This document shows, piece after piece, positions 1 to 9,562 of a stretch of 30,107 nucleotides of DNA. How positions within the stretch are numbered: position 1 is the first letter of the stretch; each line of letters begins with the position of its first letter. The notes under the pieces were generated by a model, which saw only the letters and a program-made list of their open reading frames with translations, made no database searches and was not told the DNA's origin. Origin of the DNA: Streptococcus pseudopneumoniae ATCC BAA-960 = CCUG 49455 (GTDB lineage Bacteria; Bacillota; Bacilli; Lactobacillales; Streptococcaceae); the NCBI RefSeq assembly GCF_002087075.1, contig NZ_MWSM01000017.1, forward strand, positions 1 to 30,107, in the 5' to 3' direction. Position numbers and translations under genes: made by a program.

Positions 1-43
1 CAAACTTCCCATAATGTTTCTTATGTGCTTCAAGTATATAAAA

Positions 44-61
44 AGGCGTAAAAATACGCCT
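44..61 (-). terminator. Rho-independent terminator, minus strand
   Basis: A perfect 7-bp inverted repeat (AGGCGTA / TACGCCT) with a 4-nt loop is followed on the minus strand by a run of five T. It lies about 50 bp past the stop of the minus-strand gene remnant at 112-300 and probably ended its transcript. Confidence 0.6.
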
Positions 62-111
62 ATAGATAATGGGGTTGAAATAGGTTTATTGTTGATGAGA
101 TTATAGATAAT

Positions 112-300
112 TCAATTTTTTACTTCCAATCGAATACTTAAAACCTCCACCTTTTCTGCCTGTAATTGTTCATCATAAAATTCAATATCTTCAGGATTTT
201 CCCCTTGGCAACCTCGGTAGAAATATTCTTCCGCTCGATCAGGATTCAAAAATCGACAAGCACAAACAAAACAGTCTCCATCATCATTTATTGAGATAAT
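112..300 (-). pseudogene. 3' fragment of a small acidic protein gene cut by a RUP-like element
   Basis: The minus strand is open for 62 codons up to a TGA at 112-114. The encoded peptide is acidic, contains a Cys-rich patch (CFVCAC) and ends SIRLEVKN. It has no start codon of its own: the open frame begins right at the edge of the RUP-like element at 301-405, so the 5' part was probably separated by that insertion. A terminator hairpin follows at 44-61, which fits a former transcription unit. I do not recognise the family. The small ORF at 435-551 on the same strand may be the other end of the gene, but joining the two across the repeat does not give one clean frame. Confidence 0.4.
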
Positions 301-405
301 ATAGTAGATTGAAATAAGATGTAAACAAATCGATTAGGAAAGTTAAATTAATTTCTAGAAATTTTTTAGCAGATGTAGTGTACTATTCTAGTCTCAATTT
401 ACTAT
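301..405 (-). repeat. RUP-like element, copy 1
   Basis: An approximately 105-bp AT-rich element starts TAGTAGATTGAAATAAGA and ends in a CTAT flank. It shares with the copies at 11536, 11662, 15401 and 29905 the internal blocks for 'tttctaacaatgttttaga' and 'gtactattctag'. Ends are partly inverted and lie at TA dinucleotides. This fits RUP, the small pneumococcal repeat thought to be mobilised by an IS630-family transposase. This copy is the most diverged full-length one. Confidence 0.65.
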
Positions 406-434
406 GGCTTCAAATATATCTTTCGAAAAAATAT

Positions 435-551
435 TTACAGATGTGTAATTTTGAAGCTTGCAAAAGTTAGTAAATTAGTAAACTTGTAGATTTCGATTTG
501 AAGCAATGTGTTTTCTTGCCCGATATTGTTTTTGAAATTGAATTTTTCCAT
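435..551 (-). CDS. Small ORF, 38 aa, possible 5' part of a disrupted gene
   Basis: An ATG at 549-551 is preceded at good spacing by AGGAG (complement of 'actcctt' near 555-561) and opens a 38-codon frame starting MEKFNFKNN and ending at TAA 435-437. The ribosome site looks genuine, so translation probably starts here. The product is short and matches no family I know. The RUP-like element and a coding 3' remnant follow on the same strand, so this is more likely the surviving start of a broken gene than a functional peptide. Confidence 0.35.
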   Translation of the reverse strand: MEKFNFKNNIGQENTLLQIEIYKFTNLLTFASFKITHL

Positions 552-621
552 AGTGACTCCTTGATTTTCTTCTACACGTCTAATGATAAATCTAATTCGC
601 AAAAGAGTCAAGAGGATTTTT

Positions 622-653
622 CGAAAAATAAATAGCGACCGAAATCGCTATTT
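622..653 (-). terminator. glnA terminator
   Basis: A perfect 9-bp stem (AAATAGCGA 630-638 / TCGCTATTT 645-653) with a 6-nt loop is followed on the minus strand by a T-rich tail. It sits about 80 bp past the glnA stop and should end the glnR-glnA transcript. Confidence 0.75.
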
Positions 654-730
654 TAAGGGTTATAGGTATTTGATGGCTTAGACTGCTGTGTGACTGTTTA
701 CCCTCAGGCAATCTTTCTTATATATTAGTA

Positions 731-2077
731 TTAGTAAAGGTCTAAATAATTATCAATTTCCCATTGTGAAACGAAGGTTGCATAGCTTGCCCATTCGATT
801 CGCTTGGCTTCAAGGAAACTAGTATAGATATGTTCTCCAAGAGCTGCTCTGACAACCTCATCTTCTGTCAAAGCTTTCAAAGCGTTGTGAAGGGTTGATG
901 GAAGGTCTGTAATACCAGCTTCCTTGCGCTCTTCTGCTGTCATGATGTAGATATTTTCTTCGATAGGAGCTGGTGCTTCGATTTTATTTTCAATACCATG
1001 CAAACCAACTTCCAAAAGAACTGTCATAGCGATATATGGGTTTGCCATTGGATCAACTGAACGCAACTCAAGACGAGTTCCCATAGCACGTGAAGCAGGC
1101 ACGCGTACAAGTGGCGAACGGTTACGACCAGCCCAAGCAATGTAAACAGGGGCTTCATAACCTGGAACCAAACGTTTGTATGAGTTAACCGTTGGGTTCA
1201 TGATAGCAGTATAGTTGTAGGCATGCTTGATCAAACCGCCAAGGAAATGGTAGGCCGTTTCTGACAACTGCATTCCTTTTGGATCATTTGGATCAAAGAA
1301 GGCATTATTTCCTTCTGCATCAAACAAGGACATATTACAGTGCATACCTGATCCAGCAATACCAAATTTTGGTTTGGCCATAAAGGTTGCGTAAAGGCCA
1401 TGTTTGCGAGCAATGGTTTTAACAACAAGTTTAAAGATTTGAATCTTATCACAAGCACGGAGAACTTCATCATACTTAAAGTCAATCTCATGCTGTCCAA
1501 CCGCAACCTCGTGGTGACTGGCTTCTACTTCAAATCCCATTTGGGTCAAGACATTCACAATCTCACGACGTGTGTTGTCCGCAAGGTCAGTAGGCGCCAA
1601 ATCAAAGTAGCCACCCTTGTCATTCACTTCAAGTGTTGGATCCCCATTTTCATCGAGTTTAAATAGGAAAAATTCTGGCTCTGGTCCAAGGTTGAAGGAT
1701 TTGAATCCAACTTCTTCCATGTGACGAAGAGCACGTTTCAAATTGCCACGAGGGTCCCCCGCAAATGGTTCACCTTCTGTTGTATAGACATCACAGATCA
1801 AACCTGCAACACTTCCATTTTCATCTCCCCAAGGGAAGACTGTCCATGTATCCAAGTCAGGGTACAAGTACATATCTGACTCATTGATACGTACAAAACC
1901 TTCAATAGAAGATCCATCAAACATAGCCTTGTTTGACAAGACTTTATCTAACTGTTCATCTGTAGCAGGAATTTCGACGTTTTTCATGGTTCCCAAAATA
2001 TCTGAGAACATGAGACGGATAAAGGTAACATTTTTTTCCTTGACTTCACGACGAATATCTGCAGCTGTGATTGGCAT
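731..2077 (-). CDS. glnA: Glutamine synthetase, type I
   Basis: This 448-residue enzyme condenses glutamate and ammonia to glutamine using ATP in the cytoplasm. Landmarks are DGSSIEGF near residue 54, the catalytic-core stretch with [14 protein letters not shown] near 235-250, [17 protein letters not shown] near 295-311 and [10 protein letters not shown] near 317-326. The length fits the GSI-alpha class of Gram-positive bacteria, which is controlled by feedback inhibition and by GlnR rather than by adenylylation. It lies 36 bp downstream of glnR on the same strand, so the two form the classical glnRA operon, driven from the GlnR-controlled promoter at 2494-2547 and ended by the hairpin at 622-653. 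The ATG at 2075-2077 is preceded by an AAGGAG-type ribosome site. Confidence 0.97.
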   Translation of the reverse strand: MPITAADIRREVKEKNVTFIRLMFSDILGTMKNVEIPATDEQLDKVLSNKAMFDGSSIEGFVRINESDMYLYPDLDTWTVFPWGDENGSVAGLICDVYTTEGEPFAGDPRGNLKRALRHMEEVGFKSFNLGPEPEFFLFKLDENGDPTLEVNDKGGYFDLAPTDLADNTRREIVNVLTQMGFEVEASHHEVAVGQHEIDFKYDEVLRACDKIQIFKLVVKTIARKHGLYATFMAKPKFGIAGSGMHCNMSLFDAEGNNAFFDPNDPKGMQLSETAYHFLGGLIKHAYNYTAIMNPTVNSYKRLVPGYEAPVYIAWAGRNRSPLVRVPASRAMGTRLELRSVDPMANPYIAMTVLLEVGLHGIENKIEAPAPIEENIYIMTAEERKEAGITDLPSTLHNALKALTEDEVVRAALGEHIYTSFLEAKRIEWASYATFVSQWEIDNYLDLY

Positions 2078-2113
2078 GAGTTTTCTCCTTAATGTATGAC
2101 TACTTGCGGTTGC

Positions 2114-2470
2114 TTAACCGCGACCAAAAGGTGATTGCACCGAAGCAAAGCGACCCTGTTGGAGGAGTTCATTGTGAAGTGCACGGCGCACCTCAGTCTG
2201 ACTCACCGCTTTCTTGGATTTCGCTTCACGTTCAGCATATTTTTTCTTAATGGCAGCGATATTATAACCTTCAGAGATATAATCTTTGATTTCAAGCAGA
2301 CGATCCATGTCATTCAAGGAATACATGCGACGGTTCCCTTCGTTTCGATCAGGTTTGATCAACTCTTGATCTTCATAATAACGAATCTGACGCGCCGATA
2401 GATCGGTCAACTTCATAACACTGCCGATAGGAAAAACAGCCATATTTCGGCGAAATTCTTTTTCCTTCAT
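2114..2470 (-). CDS. glnR: MerR-family nitrogen regulator GlnR
   Basis: This 118-residue protein has an N-terminal MerR-type winged helix-turn-helix. PIGSVMKLTDLSARQIRYYEDQELIKPDR (residues ~15-43, written here only to locate it) should be read as its two key parts: the 'LSARQIRYYEDQ' recognition region and the 'NRRMYSLNDMDRLLEIK' wing/helix. In Firmicutes GlnR represses glnRA and other nitrogen genes when feedback-inhibited glutamine synthetase signals nitrogen excess. The gene is first in the operon with glnA and is preceded by a canonical promoter and a GlnR box, so it should autoregulate. The C-terminal tail (residues ~85-118), which in relatives senses glutamine synthetase, is present. 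Confidence 0.96.
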   Translation of the reverse strand: MKEKEFRRNMAVFPIGSVMKLTDLSARQIRYYEDQELIKPDRNEGNRRMYSLNDMDRLLEIKDYISEGYNIAAIKKKYAEREAKSKKAVSQTEVRRALHNELLQQGRFASVQSPFGRG

Positions 2471-2493
2471 TTACAATTTCCTTCTTTCTGTCT

Positions 2494-2522
2494 ATTATAG
2501 TCTAAAAAAAGACAAACGTCAA
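2494..2522 (-). promoter_or_regulatory. glnRA sigma-A promoter
   Basis: On the minus strand there is TTGACG (2517-2522), a 17-bp spacer and TATAAT (2494-2499), about 25 bp from the glnR start. The -10 is perfect and the -35 has one mismatch. Confidence 0.85.
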
Positions 2523-2528
2523 TTGATA

Positions 2529-2547
2529 ATGTTATAAAATGTAACAT
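2529..2547 (-). promoter_or_regulatory. GlnR operator upstream of glnRA
   Basis: The palindrome ATGTTA-N7-TAACAT matches the GlnR/TnrA consensus TGTNA-N7-TNACA. It sits just upstream of the -35 of glnRA and touches the stop codon of the FUSC-type gene. This is the expected site for autorepression of glnRA. Confidence 0.85.
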
Positions 2548-3074
2548 CATTTTTCTTTTTTCTCTAAAAGGAGCCGAATACGATCAATATCGTAATTTAC
2601 GAGAATTGCGACAAAAACTCCCATGAACGTTTCTGATACACGCGCAAATACGTACAAAATTGTTTCGCCGCTCGGAATCGATAGGGTAATGATTAACATA
2701 GCTGCTACACCACCAATAACCCCTGCTTTGTTATTCATAGCTACATTTGTCATAATGGTTAACATGGTGCAGATTGGAACAACTACCAAGGTCACCCAAA
2801 AGGCTTCGTGGAAAAAGGTATTTAATAAGAAAAAGACCAAGGCATAGAGTCCACCGATACTATTTCCTAGAATACGCGAAGTCCCAAAATGAACACTCTC
2901 ATCAAAACTCTCCCTCAGGCTAAAAACGGCTGTCAAAGCACCAATTTGAAGACCTTTCCAGCCAAAAAAGCCAAAAATCAAGAGAACTAGAAAAACAGCA
3001 ATACCTGTTTTAAAGGTTCGCATACCAAGTTTGAACTGGGATTTATCGAATTTATATTTTTTAAAATAACTCAT
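2547..3074 (-). CDS. FUSC / aromatic-acid-exporter-like membrane protein
   Basis: This 175-residue protein has four to five hydrophobic segments: IAVFLVLLIFGFFGW near residue 25, GGLYALVFFLLNTFF near 80, VTLVVVPICTMLTIM near 95-109, a segment near 115-130 and MGVFVAILVNY near 150. The charged C-terminal end DIDRIRLLLEKKEK is typical. The layout fits the short ArAE/FUSC (DUF939-like) family, conserved directly upstream of glnR in streptococci. Its substrate is unknown. The glnRA operator and promoter begin at its stop codon, so glnRA can be transcribed on its own or by readthrough from this gene. Start at 3074 is an ATG with only a weak ribosome site. Confidence 0.8.
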   Translation of the reverse strand: MSYFKKYKFDKSQFKLGMRTFKTGIAVFLVLLIFGFFGWKGLQIGALTAVFSLRESFDESVHFGTSRILGNSIGGLYALVFFLLNTFFHEAFWVTLVVVPICTMLTIMTNVAMNNKAGVIGGVAAMLIITLSIPSGETILYVFARVSETFMGVFVAILVNYDIDRIRLLLEKKEK

Positions 3075-3159
3075 AATCTCAACTTTCTATTTCCATTTTA
3101 TCATAAATCGGTGATTTTTATGAGTAATAGTTGAGAGGAAGCGTTTTTATTTTAAGCAA

Positions 3160-3191
3160 AAGAAAAGAGGAACTTTCATCCCTCTCTTCTT
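3160..3191 (-). terminator. pgk terminator
   Basis: An 11-bp stem with one mismatch (AAGAAAAGAGG 3160-3170 / CCTCTCTTCTT 3181-3191) lies just past the pgk stop, with a T-rich tail on the minus strand. Confidence 0.7.
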
Positions 3192-3209
3192 TGATTTGTT
3201 TATAAAATC

Positions 3210-4406
3210 TTATTTTTCTGTCAAGGCTGCAAGTCCTGGAAGAACCTTACCTTCAAGAAGTTCCATTGATGCTCCACCACCCGTACTAATCCATGAGAAC
3301 TTGTCTGCACGGCCAAGGTTAATCGCTGCGGCAGCTGAGTCACCACCACCGATGATTGATTTAACTCCTGGTTGTTTCACGATAGCGTCCATCACACCGA
3401 TTGTACCAGCTTGGAAATCTGGGTTTTCAAATACACCCATAGGTCCGTTCCATACAACTGTTTTGGCACCAGTCAAAGCTTCGTCAAATTTGGCGATAGA
3501 TTTTGGACCGATGTCAAGACCAAGGAAGCCTTCAGAAACTGCTTCACCTTCAGTGTCACGCACTTCAGTGTAACCAGCAAATGCGTTAGCTTCTTTTGAG
3601 TCAACTGGCAAGATCAATTTACCATTTGCTTTTTCAAGAAGAGCTTTCGCAACATCCAATTTGTCTTCTTCTACAAGTGAGTTACCGATTTCGATACCTT
3701 GTGCTTTGTAGAATGTGTAAGTCATCCCACCACCGATAAGGACTTTATCAGCTTTTTCAAGCAAGTTTTCGATAACACCGATCTTGTCTGAAACTTTTGA
3801 ACCACCAAGGATAGCCACGAATGGACGTTCTGGAGTTTCAACTGCTTCTTGGATGTAGGCAATTTCGTTTTCAAGAAGGAAACCAGCAACTGCTTTTTCA
3901 ACGTTTGCTGAGATACCAACGTTAGATGCGTGTGCACGGTGAGCTGTACCGAATGCATCGTTTACGAAGATACCATCTCCAAGTGATGCCCAGTATTTAC
4001 CAAGTTCAGGATCGTTTTTAGATTCTTTCTTGCCGTCAACATCTTCGTAACGAGTGTTTTCAACCAAGAGAACTTGTCCATCTTCAAGAGCGTTGATTGC
4101 CGCTTCCAATTCAGCACCACGAGTGACACCTGGGAAAACAACATCTTGACCAAGTTTTGCTGCCAAGTCAGCTGCTACAGGAGCAAGTGATTTACCAGCT
4201 TTATCAGCTTCTTCTTTCACACGTCCAAGGTGAGAGAAAAGAATTGCACGTCCACCTTGTTCGATGATGTACTTAATAGTTGGAAGAGCTGCTGTGATAC
4301 GGTTGTCGTTAGTGATTACGCCATCTTTCAATGGTACGTTGAAGTCAACACGAACGAGGACTTTTTTACCTTTCAAGTCAACGTCTTTAACAGTAAGTTT
4401 TGCCAT
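3210..4406 (-). CDS. pgk: Phosphoglycerate kinase
   Basis: This 398-residue enzyme makes ATP from 1,3-bisphosphoglycerate and ADP in glycolysis. The N-terminal substrate-binding motif RVDFNVPL is at ~18-25, the SHLGR motif at ~58-62, the hinge/nucleotide region [11 protein letters not shown] at ~200-210 and the C-terminal GGGDSAAA motif near 350. The length is standard for the bacterial enzyme. The gene is a single unit on the minus strand with its own extended -10 promoter upstream and a terminator downstream. As expected for a highly expressed gene, codon use is strongly biased and the ribosome site (AAAGGGG, 9 nt before ATG) is strong. Confidence 0.98.
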   Translation of the reverse strand: MAKLTVKDVDLKGKKVLVRVDFNVPLKDGVITNDNRITAALPTIKYIIEQGGRAILFSHLGRVKEEADKAGKSLAPVAADLAAKLGQDVVFPGVTRGAELEAAINALEDGQVLLVENTRYEDVDGKKESKNDPELGKYWASLGDGIFVNDAFGTAHRAHASNVGISANVEKAVAGFLLENEIAYIQEAVETPERPFVAILGGSKVSDKIGVIENLLEKADKVLIGGGMTYTFYKAQGIEIGNSLVEEDKLDVAKALLEKANGKLILPVDSKEANAFAGYTEVRDTEGEAVSEGFLGLDIGPKSIAKFDEALTGAKTVVWNGPMGVFENPDFQAGTIGVMDAIVKQPGVKSIIGGGDSAAAAINLGRADKFSWISTGGGASMELLEGKVLPGLAALTEK

Positions 4407-4442
4407 GTTACAAAAACCCCTTTAATTATTTTATTCGAAACT

Positions 4443-4451
4443 ATTATATCA
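4443..4451 (-). promoter_or_regulatory. pgk extended -10 promoter
   Basis: The minus strand reads TGATATAAT, a perfect -10 with the upstream TG of an extended -10 promoter, about 40 bp before the pgk ATG. The -35 (near TTCCTT) is poor, which extended -10 promoters tolerate. Confidence 0.7.
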
Positions 4452-4495
4452 CACTTTGGAAATATAAGGAAAGATTTCACAAGATTTTTCGATAT

Positions 4496-7400
4496 TTAAT
4501 CTTCATCTTCTTTTTTCTGTTTCAATGTCAAGGCTAAACTAGCAAGACCAAGGCTTGCCAATCCTGCTATTAGGGCTTCATTGGCATCAGCAGTTCCTGT
4601 ATTTGGCAATTGTTTGCTTGCTTCTTCTGATTTAATTGCTGTATTTTGCACTGTTTTTTCTTGTGTAGGCGCTACTGCTGGTTCAGTTTTTACTTTTGTT
4701 CCAATTTCAACAATTTCTGGAATCGCCTCTTGGATGACTTCTGTTGAACGAAGACGACGCTGACCGTTTTCATCAACTTCAAAGACATGTCTCAACAGAC
4801 CATCTCGTCCCTGTATGATGACTCGTTGTTCCCCAACTAGCATATCAGCATTTTCATGCTCTTGACGGTCAAAGGAAACCTTTTCCTCTTGAACTTCCAA
4901 TTTAGGAGCCTTTTGTTGATCAGAAGCCGGTTGATTAGTAGTTTTTGGAAGGACTGTGTTTTGTTGTTCTGGTTTAGTTGAGATAGTAACAAGGTCATTT
5001 GCACCATTAGATTCTACTCGTGGTTTCTCAGCAGATTCATAAACAAAGGCATAATGAGTAAAGTGTGGTGCTGTAAAGATAACATGACTATCCGTTTGTT
5101 CAAAAGCCAATTCTACTGCCTCTTTGCCTTCAGGTAAGAAAAATACTCTCTTCACTTTCTTATCTTTTTCAATTGGAATTTTCACAATAGAAGCGTAAGA
5201 GAGATCAACGTCTTGACCTTTTTCATCGAGACCTTCTATTTCAAAGACATGAGCATCTTCTCCAGCAAAGTATTTTTTCTCTTCAGCACTTGCTTGAACA
5301 CGCTCTACTTTCAAGCCCTTGATGACAGTCTTCTCTTTATTTGAGAAGTGTACTTCAACACCTGTTTTACTATCAGAAAAGACTGCTGGCTTGTCTTCTT
5401 TCAATAAAGCAACCAGATCTTTCAAACTCTGTTTCGCTGTTGCAAGCTCTTCTGAACTCAAATCTACTTTTTCAACCAAGGCCTTGTTCTTTTCAAGAAG
5501 CGGAGCTAGGGCAGAACCTGAAGGATGGTTTGGTTTGGCAGCCAAGAGTTCTTGAGCCTCACCTGTTAAGCGATCGAGTTCTGTCTTTTCTTCCTTAAAT
5601 TTCTCTTGACCATTCAGAGCTTTATGAGCTTCTGTCAATTTATTAAGTCGGTCATTAACCTGATCTTGGGTGCTAGTTTCATGGTCTTTCAACACTTGTT
5701 CGGCCGCTTCAATTGCTTTCAAGAAGGCTTCTTTTACTTCTGGTGAAGCAAAGTTATAGACCACCTTGTTCTTAGCCACTTCAACTTCTGCTAATTTTTG
5801 TTTAAGGTACTCATCGTTCAATGCTGCTTTTGGAGATACCAAAACATCAAAGTTGACTTTATGACCTTGGTAACGAAGCGTCAAGGTTTGACGACCAGTC
5901 TTTTGAGCATCGTAACCAGAAATTTCAACTCCCTCATCAGTAAAGGAATGTTCTTCCATGGTGTCATTGCTATAAGCCACTGCAAAGCGTCCTTCAGACA
6001 AGTCTAAGCTATCACCAACTAGGTAATCTTTTTTCGGTTCCTGACTTACTTCAATTCTCAAAATAGTTTTCGGACTTGCTTCATCTTGACTAGTAACAGT
6101 CACTGACAAATTCGCATTTACTGGTTGTCCCAAGTATTGGAGAGTAAGATTTTGTTCTCCCTTATGATGCGTGTCAAATCCTGATACTGATACACCTGCG
6201 TGAGTTAGGCGAATGAGTTCGTCCTCAGCTCCCCCTTCATACTGAACTCGAAGAACACCACCTCTAAGGTCCAAATCCTCCCCTTCGGCGTAGCTTGTTT
6301 TCTTAGGTCCTGTCTCTAGGCTGACTGACTTGATTTTTCTGTCATCTTTTGGAACGGAAACTGCTAGGACATTACTAATTTCCTTGCCTGGAAACTGGGT
6401 ACGATAGTACAGAAGACCAGATTGATTTGTCAAATCCAATGGTGCACTTGCTAGGTCTCCTCCAACTTCGCTCTTCAAGGTTGCAAGCGGAGTTTGAGAA
6501 TTTGGATTGTCATAAACGGTAATGGTTGCTCCAGCTGGTACATCCGCAAAACCAACCTGTACCTTGTTATTGCCTAGAGAACGGGCTGCAGCCTTGGCCA
6601 TCGGAATATTGACACTCTCAGTATCAAGCTTTTCATACATTTTCCAGTTATAGATACGAATAGCCTTCCATGGAGTTCCATTGTCAGAAGTGACAACATT
6701 TAAGCGCCAATCTTGAGCTGTGATAGGTTTATCAAGGGTAATATCTGTAACATGAGCTTTATTGCCACGGACTTCCTTAGCCAACTTCCATTGACCATCC
6801 GCATCTTTATAATAGAGGTCAAAGTCTTTGGTGTTCATCAAACCATCGTTGACAGATTCTCCACCAGCTCCAGCATGATCCATGACCCATCTCACAACAC
6901 GGCGTGGTTGTGTCAAACGAATATCAACGCTACCACTTAATTGAGAAGAAGACCATTTGTCAGATAGACTGGTGATGGTCCCATTCAACATACCTTCGAT
7001 ACCTTCTCCACCTTCTGTATCTGGGAAGGTACTTCCGATAACAGTAGCCCCTGGAACGATGTTTTCTGCTAGAGGTCTTGGAAGACTTGTGTCTTGGACA
7101 GTCATCCCCCACTCAAAGTTTGTAGTTGCTGCTTCAGAACGAAGGCCATTCTTACCAACTGCAACAACCTTCAACTCCTGACTAGTACCAGTCGCACTAG
7201 CTGAGCGGCTAACTTTTGGTAGGTAGATCGTAGTTGCAGATGAACCTGTCAATAGGCGCCAAGCATCGCCATCCTTTTCATAGACTTCATAGAAATCAGC
7301 ATCTTTATGACCAGTAAATTGTACAACTGCTTCCGCTTCTTGGGCATTTTTAAGGACTTGTTTGGCTACAGCTACTGTGGTTGGTGCCTGAGGAGCATCT

Positions 7401-9511
7401 TGATTATTGCTGATGGTCAATTGCCCCAGGTTAAATTGATAACCTTTTAAGTCTTTGTCATTTTCAAAATAGAGTTTAATACCGTAAATTGTTTTACCTG
7501 CCAAGGCACTCAAATCAAAATCATCGGTAGTCCAGTTATCTGAAACTGTCAATTCTTTACGGGCAGCTTCATCACCATAGGTATAATCTTTCTTGGTTGC
7601 AAATTCTACATAAACCTTGGTCCCTTTGCCTCCTTTGTGGGCAACATGCAATTTGGTTGTATCTGTCACCTTCAAGCGAGTAGAGTACAAATTCACATCT
7701 TGCTTGGTCGCACCTGAAAGATCCCCTGCAAATTTAAGAGAAGTTCCACCATTATAAGCATCTTCAAAATCATAGCTTGCTTTCAACTTATCACCAGTTG
7801 ATTTTTGCCACCAGCGCCATGTTGGAAGAACACCTGAAACTGAACGGTAATTCCACTCAGAATCCTTAGAAACCTTACCATCTACGAACCATTTTCTACC
7901 ATGACCTGTATTAAAAGAAGTGGTAAAAGTATGACCTACTGCTGGCGTGCGGTCCGCAACTAGGTTGGCAATCCCGTACCAGTCCTTGTCATCTGGTTTT
8001 TGACCAGTTGGATCGCCTTGGTAACCAGTGAAGAAGATATTTTCATTCTTATGATAGTCTTCGCCTGTCTTGCCAAGACTTGTAATAGTATCTGGCGCAA
8101 AGAGACCAAGTGACAAGCGAAGTTTGCCATTTTCATCTAAAAGGGCATCCCATTTCACTTTAGTCTTATAAGAACCACCCTGTTGCAATTCCAATCCTGC
8201 AAAGACATCGTACTGGCTACGCTCTAGCCATTTGGCCATAGCTACAGAGTAATCATTCTTCTCTTTGGTCCAGTTAAAGTTAGCAAAGAAGTGATCAGCG
8301 GGTACCTTGTCCCCCTCTTTTTGCATAAACTGATAGTTGTATTCTCCTAAACCATCTTGGTGGTAACGTCCATAGTTATAAGTCATGGCATCGTACCAAG
8401 AATACTTGATTGGATGGTTTACCTTAGCAGCATACTCCTTGGTATAGAGCATAAACTGGCGCATCTTTTCTCCAAGAGGTTCAACCAAATCCCCAGTTGT
8501 TTCTTGGTTAATGAAATAGCCATCATAGCCATAATACTTGGCCATATCTACCAATTTACGGGCAATTGGGAAGCTACCATCTGCGTCTTGCTTCAAAGCT
8601 TCAGCGAATTTTTCTTGATCAGCAATACTATTAGACCAGTTGAAGAAGAGTGTACCATATACAGGAACCCCGTTACGGTGACCTGCATCAATAACGTCAG
8701 GAGTTGGTACGAGACCTTCCCAGAAGACCATTGAATCTAGATATTGCCAATAGTCAAAAGCATAGGCCTTGAACTCTTCTCCACCAACAGAAGCATGGTC
8801 TTTTGCTTTAGAATTGGTGTTTGATAAGGCTTGAACTTTTGCTTCCTTGCTAGCTTTTTCATTGACTAAATGACCTGTCCGACGTGAAGCGAGGACAACA
8901 GATCCGCGGTTAATAGCATCATCTTCACGAGCACCTGGTTCCCATTTTAACAATTCTTCCCAAGAATTAAATTTGATTTCCTTTGGTTTTAATGTTTTTT
9001 CTGTATTTTTAGGGACATCTGGCTGGACTTCTTTTTCAGTCTTATTAGCTTCGGCTGCTGGCTTAGACTCATCCCCTTGGTTAGTTGCTTCGGGCTTTGC
9101 TTCTGTTTCCTTGTCAGACTTAGGTTTTGCTTCTGCAGATGGTGTTTCTGCAACCACCTCACTTGCTTTTTCCTCTGGTTTAGCTGCGCTAGCTGCTTCT
9201 GCAGTTTCAGTAGTTGCAGCTTCATTGCTTGCTGGCGAAGCAGTTTCAGATGCTATCGCTACTCCTTCTGCCTTTTCTAGCTTGTTTTCTCTAGCATGTT
9301 CCCCTTCATTCTGCTTATCAGCTTCATTGGTCGAATGCTCACTCTCTCCTGAAACAAGCTCTGTATTAGCTCCGCTATTTTCAGGAACTGCAGTTTCTTC
9401 AGCCAAGGCTGGACTAGCAAATAAAACAGCACCAATCATCAGCGAGCAGGCTCCTACTGATAACTTACTAATACTGTAACGACAACGTCTTTCAAAAAAT
9501 GAATTCTTCAT
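4496..9511 (-). CDS. endoD: LPXTG surface endo-beta-N-acetylglucosaminidase, GH85 (EndoD type)
   Basis: This 1671-residue wall-anchored enzyme hydrolyses the chitobiose core of N-glycans. Residues 1-38 are a YSIRK-like signal (YSISKLSVGACSLMIG, with S for R) ending at ALA. A Glu/Ala/Lys-rich spacer follows (~39-175). The GH85 catalytic domain is ~180-560; in GYFINQETTGD, N335 and E337 match the catalytic Asn/Glu pair of Endo-D. A galactose-binding-like segment (~570-705), a fibronectin-like segment (~705-800) and an F5/8-type carbohydrate-binding region (~805-960) come next. Two related Ig-like repeats with 'VSGFD/ISGYD' cores (~1058-1140, 1149-1226), a helical FIVAR-like region (~1230-1400) and LPNTG at 1635 with a membrane segment and charged tail complete it. 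ATG 9511 has GGAGGAG 3 nt upstream. The gene appears intact and monocistronic. Confidence 0.95.
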   Translation of the reverse strand: MKNSFFERRCRYSISKLSVGACSLMIGAVLFASPALAEETAVPENSGANTELVSGESEHSTNEADKQNEGEHARENKLEKAEGVAIASETASPASNEAATTETAEAASAAKPEEKASEVVAETPSAEAKPKSDKETEAKPEATNQGDESKPAAEANKTEKEVQPDVPKNTEKTLKPKEIKFNSWEELLKWEPGAREDDAINRGSVVLASRRTGHLVNEKASKEAKVQALSNTNSKAKDHASVGGEEFKAYAFDYWQYLDSMVFWEGLVPTPDVIDAGHRNGVPVYGTLFFNWSNSIADQEKFAEALKQDADGSFPIARKLVDMAKYYGYDGYFINQETTGDLVEPLGEKMRQFMLYTKEYAAKVNHPIKYSWYDAMTYNYGRYHQDGLGEYNYQFMQKEGDKVPADHFFANFNWTKEKNDYSVAMAKWLERSQYDVFAGLELQQGGSYKTKVKWDALLDENGKLRLSLGLFAPDTITSLGKTGEDYHKNENIFFTGYQGDPTGQKPDDKDWYGIANLVADRTPAVGHTFTTSFNTGHGRKWFVDGKVSKDSEWNYRSVSGVLPTWRWWQKSTGDKLKASYDFEDAYNGGTSLKFAGDLSGATKQDVNLYSTRLKVTDTTKLHVAHKGGKGTKVYVEFATKKDYTYGDEAARKELTVSDNWTTDDFDLSALAGKTIYGIKLYFENDKDLKGYQFNLGQLTISNNQDAPQAPTTVAVAKQVLKNAQEAEAVVQFTGHKDADFYEVYEKDGDAWRLLTGSSATTIYLPKVSRSASATGTSQELKVVAVGKNGLRSEAATTNFEWGMTVQDTSLPRPLAENIVPGATVIGSTFPDTEGGEGIEGMLNGTITSLSDKWSSSQLSGSVDIRLTQPRRVVRWVMDHAGAGGESVNDGLMNTKDFDLYYKDADGQWKLAKEVRGNKAHVTDITLDKPITAQDWRLNVVTSDNGTPWKAIRIYNWKMYEKLDTESVNIPMAKAAARSLGNNKVQVGFADVPAGATITVYDNPNSQTPLATLKSEVGGDLASAPLDLTNQSGLLYYRTQFPGKEISNVLAVSVPKDDRKIKSVSLETGPKKTSYAEGEDLDLRGGVLRVQYEGGAEDELIRLTHAGVSVSGFDTHHKGEQNLTLQYLGQPVNANLSVTVTSQDEASPKTILRIEVSQEPKKDYLVGDSLDLSEGRFAVAYSNDTMEEHSFTDEGVEISGYDAQKTGRQTLTLRYQGHKVNFDVLVSPKAALNDEYLKQKLAEVEVAKNKVVYNFASPEVKEAFLKAIEAAEQVLKDHETSTQDQVNDRLNKLTEAHKALNGQEKFKEEKTELDRLTGEAQELLAAKPNHPSGSALAPLLEKNKALVEKVDLSSEELATAKQSLKDLVALLKEDKPAVFSDSKTGVEVHFSNKEKTVIKGLKVERVQASAEEKKYFAGEDAHVFEIEGLDEKGQDVDLSYASIVKIPIEKDKKVKRVFFLPEGKEAVELAFEQTDSHVIFTAPHFTHYAFVYESAEKPRVESNGANDLVTISTKPEQQNTVLPKTTNQPASDQQKAPKLEVQEEKVSFDRQEHENADMLVGEQRVIIQGRDGLLRHVFEVDENGQRRLRSTEVIQEAIPEIVEIGTKVKTEPAVAPTQEKTVQNTAIKSEEASKQLPNTGTADANEALIAGLASLGLASLALTLKQKKEDED

Positions 9512-9542
9512 TTTCTCCTCCTAAAAAATTGATTTTGTTGCA

Positions 9543-9562
9543 CAAAAGAAAGCGCTTAACTT
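9543..9562 (-). promoter_or_regulatory. Possible cre (CcpA) site in the endoD leader
   Basis: The sequence AAAGAAAGCGCTTAAC keeps the central AARCG core and most W positions of the cre consensus but differs at both ends. It lies about 35-50 bp before the endoD start, where CcpA would block transcription. Carbon-catabolite control of a glycan-cleaving enzyme is plausible. Confidence 0.4.

Noticed and set aside
8973..9479. A 168-codon plus-strand open frame opposite the 5' end of endoD
   Set aside because: It is the antisense of the Glu/Ala/Lys-rich repeat-like spacer of EndoD, whose biased codons leave the opposite strand open. The frame has a low-complexity Ser/Ala/Leu product and no ribosome site.
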